Shown here one piece after another: positions 62,986 to 64,000 of a stretch of 64,000 bases of DNA (positions within the stretch are counted from its first letter, which is position 1; the number at the start of each line of letters is the position of its first letter). The position numbers and the translations under genes were made by a program. Source of the DNA: Sphingomonas jeddahensis (GTDB lineage: Bacteria; Pseudomonadota; Alphaproteobacteria; Sphingomonadales; Sphingomonadaceae); contig NZ_MPSB01000010.1 in the NCBI RefSeq assembly GCF_001981525.1, positions 56,282 to 120,281 of the forward strand. The letters run 5' to 3'. The notes under the pieces are model-generated. The model had not been told where the DNA came from, did not search any database, and saw nothing but the letters and a program-made list of their open reading frames with translations.

Positions 62986-63768
62986 ATGAAACTCGACAAC
63001 ACAATATCCGCCGTCATCACCGGCGGCGCCTCGGGCCTTGGCGCGGCCACCGCGCGCCGCCTCGCCGCCAAGGGCGTCAAGATCGCGATCTTCGACCTTC
63101 AGGAAGAAAAGGGCGAGGCGCTCGCGCAAGAACTCGGCGGCGTGTTCTGCAAGGTCAACGTCACCGACGAGGCATCGGTCGACGCCGGCTTCGCCAAGGC
63201 GCGCGAGGCGATCGGCCAGGAGCGGATCCTGGTGAACTGCGCCGGCACCGGCAATGCGATCAAGACCGCCAGCCGCAGCAAGGAAGACGGCTCGATCAAG
63301 CACTTCCCGCTCGATGCGTTCAACTGGATCATCCAGATCAACCTCGTCGGCACCTTCCGCTGCATCGCCAAGTCGGCCGCCGGCATGATGACGCTCGATC
63401 CCACCGAAGACGGTGATCGCGGCGCGATCGTCAACACCGCCAGCGTCGCGGCCGAGGACGGCCAGATCGGCCAGGCGGCATACTCCGCGTCCAAGGGCGG
63501 CGTCGTCGGCATGACCCTGCCGATCGCGCGCGACCTGATGAACGAGGGCATCCGCGTCAACACAATCCTGCCGGGCATCTTCAACACGCCGCTGCTGCAG
63601 GGCGCGCCGCAGAACGTGAAGGACGCGCTCTCTGCCTCGGTTCCCTTCCCCAAGCGCCTCGGCGAACCCGACGAATATGCCGCGCTCGCCACACTGATGA
63701 TCGAGAACGGCTATTTCAACGGCGAGGACGTGCGCCTCGACGGCGCGATCCGCATGGCGCCGCGGTGA
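62986..63768 (+). CDS. Short-chain dehydrogenase/reductase, HSD17B10-like
   Basis: A 260-residue Rossmann oxidoreductase. The NAD motif is TGGASGLG (residues about 12-19), NCAGTGNA follows, and the catalytic Ser and Tyr-x-x-x-Lys are in IVNTASVAAEDGQIGQAAYSASKGGVVGMTLPIARDLMNEGIRVNTILPGIFNTPLL. The pattern resembles human HSD17B10 and bacterial 3-hydroxyacyl-CoA dehydrogenases of that type. It lies 166 bases after the thiolase and may act with it. MKLDNT at 62986 follows GGAGGGG; nine codons upstream are open but less likely. Confidence 0.92.
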   Translation: MKLDNTISAVITGGASGLGAATARRLAAKGVKIAIFDLQEEKGEALAQELGGVFCKVNVTDEASVDAGFAKAREAIGQERILVNCAGTGNAIKTASRSKEDGSIKHFPLDAFNWIIQINLVGTFRCIAKSAAGMMTLDPTEDGDRGAIVNTASVAAEDGQIGQAAYSASKGGVVGMTLPIARDLMNEGIRVNTILPGIFNTPLLQGAPQNVKDALSASVPFPKRLGEPDEYAALATLMIENGYFNGEDVRLDGAIRMAPR

Positions 63769-63781
63769 GCCGCCGGGCGAG

Positions 63782-63870
63782 CGCGTGCATGCTGCACGCG
63801 ACTACGCCCAAGGCCGGCCAGCGCGATGCTGCGCATCGCGTCTGACGTCACGGGACTTGGCTCCCGTGAC
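63782..63870. other. Three hairpins in tandem after the short-chain dehydrogenase
   Basis: CGCGTGCA-TGC-TGCACGCG (63782-63800), CGCGATGC-TGC-GCATCGCG (63822-63840) and GTCACGGGA-CTTGGC-TCCCGTGAC (63847-63870) are perfect stems, two with the same TGC loop. They start 14 bases after the stop. None has a T-run. Together they may be a transcription end or an RNA-stabilising structure. The rest of the spacer (63871-63974) shows no gene. Confidence 0.6.
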
Positions 63871-63974
63871 GGCCCGCCGCTGGTCGCAATCGGCCCGGCG
63901 GGCGCAACTCGCTGACCGCAGCCACCCTCAGTCGGCTCACGCCCGCCCGCCCCTGCCCACAAAGGCCCGGAAAA

Positions 63975-64000
63975 ATGTCCCGCCCCGCCCCCTGGCGCCT
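63975..64000 (+). CDS. Possible start of the next gene (partial)
   Basis: An ATG at 63975 opens MSRPAPWR, running off the window. AAAGGCCCGGAAAA lies before it, giving only a weak ribosome site. Eight codons are too few to assess. Confidence 0.2.

Overview
The window is GC-rich chromosomal DNA from an alphaproteobacterium, most likely Sphingomonas or a close relative. The grounds are the protein types (DUF6356, DUF4169, the MurC/Mpl-like ligase, short-form HisG, zinc-type L32), an alphaproteobacterial LexA box (GAAC-N7-GAAC), an EcfG-type general-stress promoter (GGAAC-N16-CGTT), and dense families of short palindromic repeats of the sort common in sphingomonads. Assignment rests on recognising sequences, not on a database search. 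No tRNA, rRNA, CRISPR array, prophage or insertion sequence with a transposase was seen.

Layout. 1-5.9 kb: ABHD10-like hydrolase, peptidoglycan-recycling-type pair (Mur ligase and LD-carboxypeptidase, divergent), ygfZ, pyrC. 5.6-8.6 kb: clpS, a J-domain protein, bolA, NUDIX and pirin genes with overlapping ends. 8.6-16.2 kb: DUF2332, hisG-hisD, nusB-DUF4169, MAPEG, then rpmF-plsX-fabH-ihfA-merR. 16.2-20.4 kb: thiD, DUF1272, thioesterase, TauE/SafE permease, alanine/LL-DAP-type aminotransferase. 20.6-23.0 kb: polyhydroxyalkanoate synthase and phasin. 23.4-36.5 kb: the transcription/translation cluster on the minus strand (rimP-nusA-tautomerase, ylxR/L7Ae-infB-rbfA, M50 peptidase-truB-rpsO-pnp). 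It is interrupted by a repeat-flanked GIY-YIG gene and by tdk plus a DUF4126 gene. 37-41.3 kb: branched-chain 2-oxoacid dehydrogenase E1alpha-E1beta-E2. 41.4-47.8 kb: the SOS mutagenesis cassette imuA-imuB-dnaE2 behind a LexA box. 47.9-64 kb: P450-thioesterase pair, FAH-family enzyme, a TPR/TonB-C protein, thioredoxin-like protein, acyl-CoA dehydrogenase, two chemoreceptors, DEAD-box helicase, nitroreductase, thiolase and short-chain dehydrogenase.

Metabolic theme. PhaC and phasin make and coat polyester granules. The thiolase, acyl-CoA dehydrogenase, short-chain dehydrogenase, thioesterases and the branched-chain dehydrogenase complex all handle acyl-CoAs.

Most interesting signal. Palindromic repeat families that normally sit between genes also lie in frame inside three conserved proteins. 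A CCTCCCCGGAAC-armed element lengthens TruB by about 42 residues. A CCCCTCCCGC-armed element forms about 35 residues of the BkdB linker, and an intergenic near-copy of it lies at 50.1 kb. A GTTCG...TGTCGAAG-type element is read through in ImuB. The same kind of repeat supplies the C-terminus and stop of the DUF1272 protein. This resembles the protein-inserted palindromic elements described in Rickettsia. Other notable items are a fossil tandem duplication carrying the 5' end of the TauE gene, the perfect LexA and EcfG sites, and a compositional mosaic inside dnaE2.
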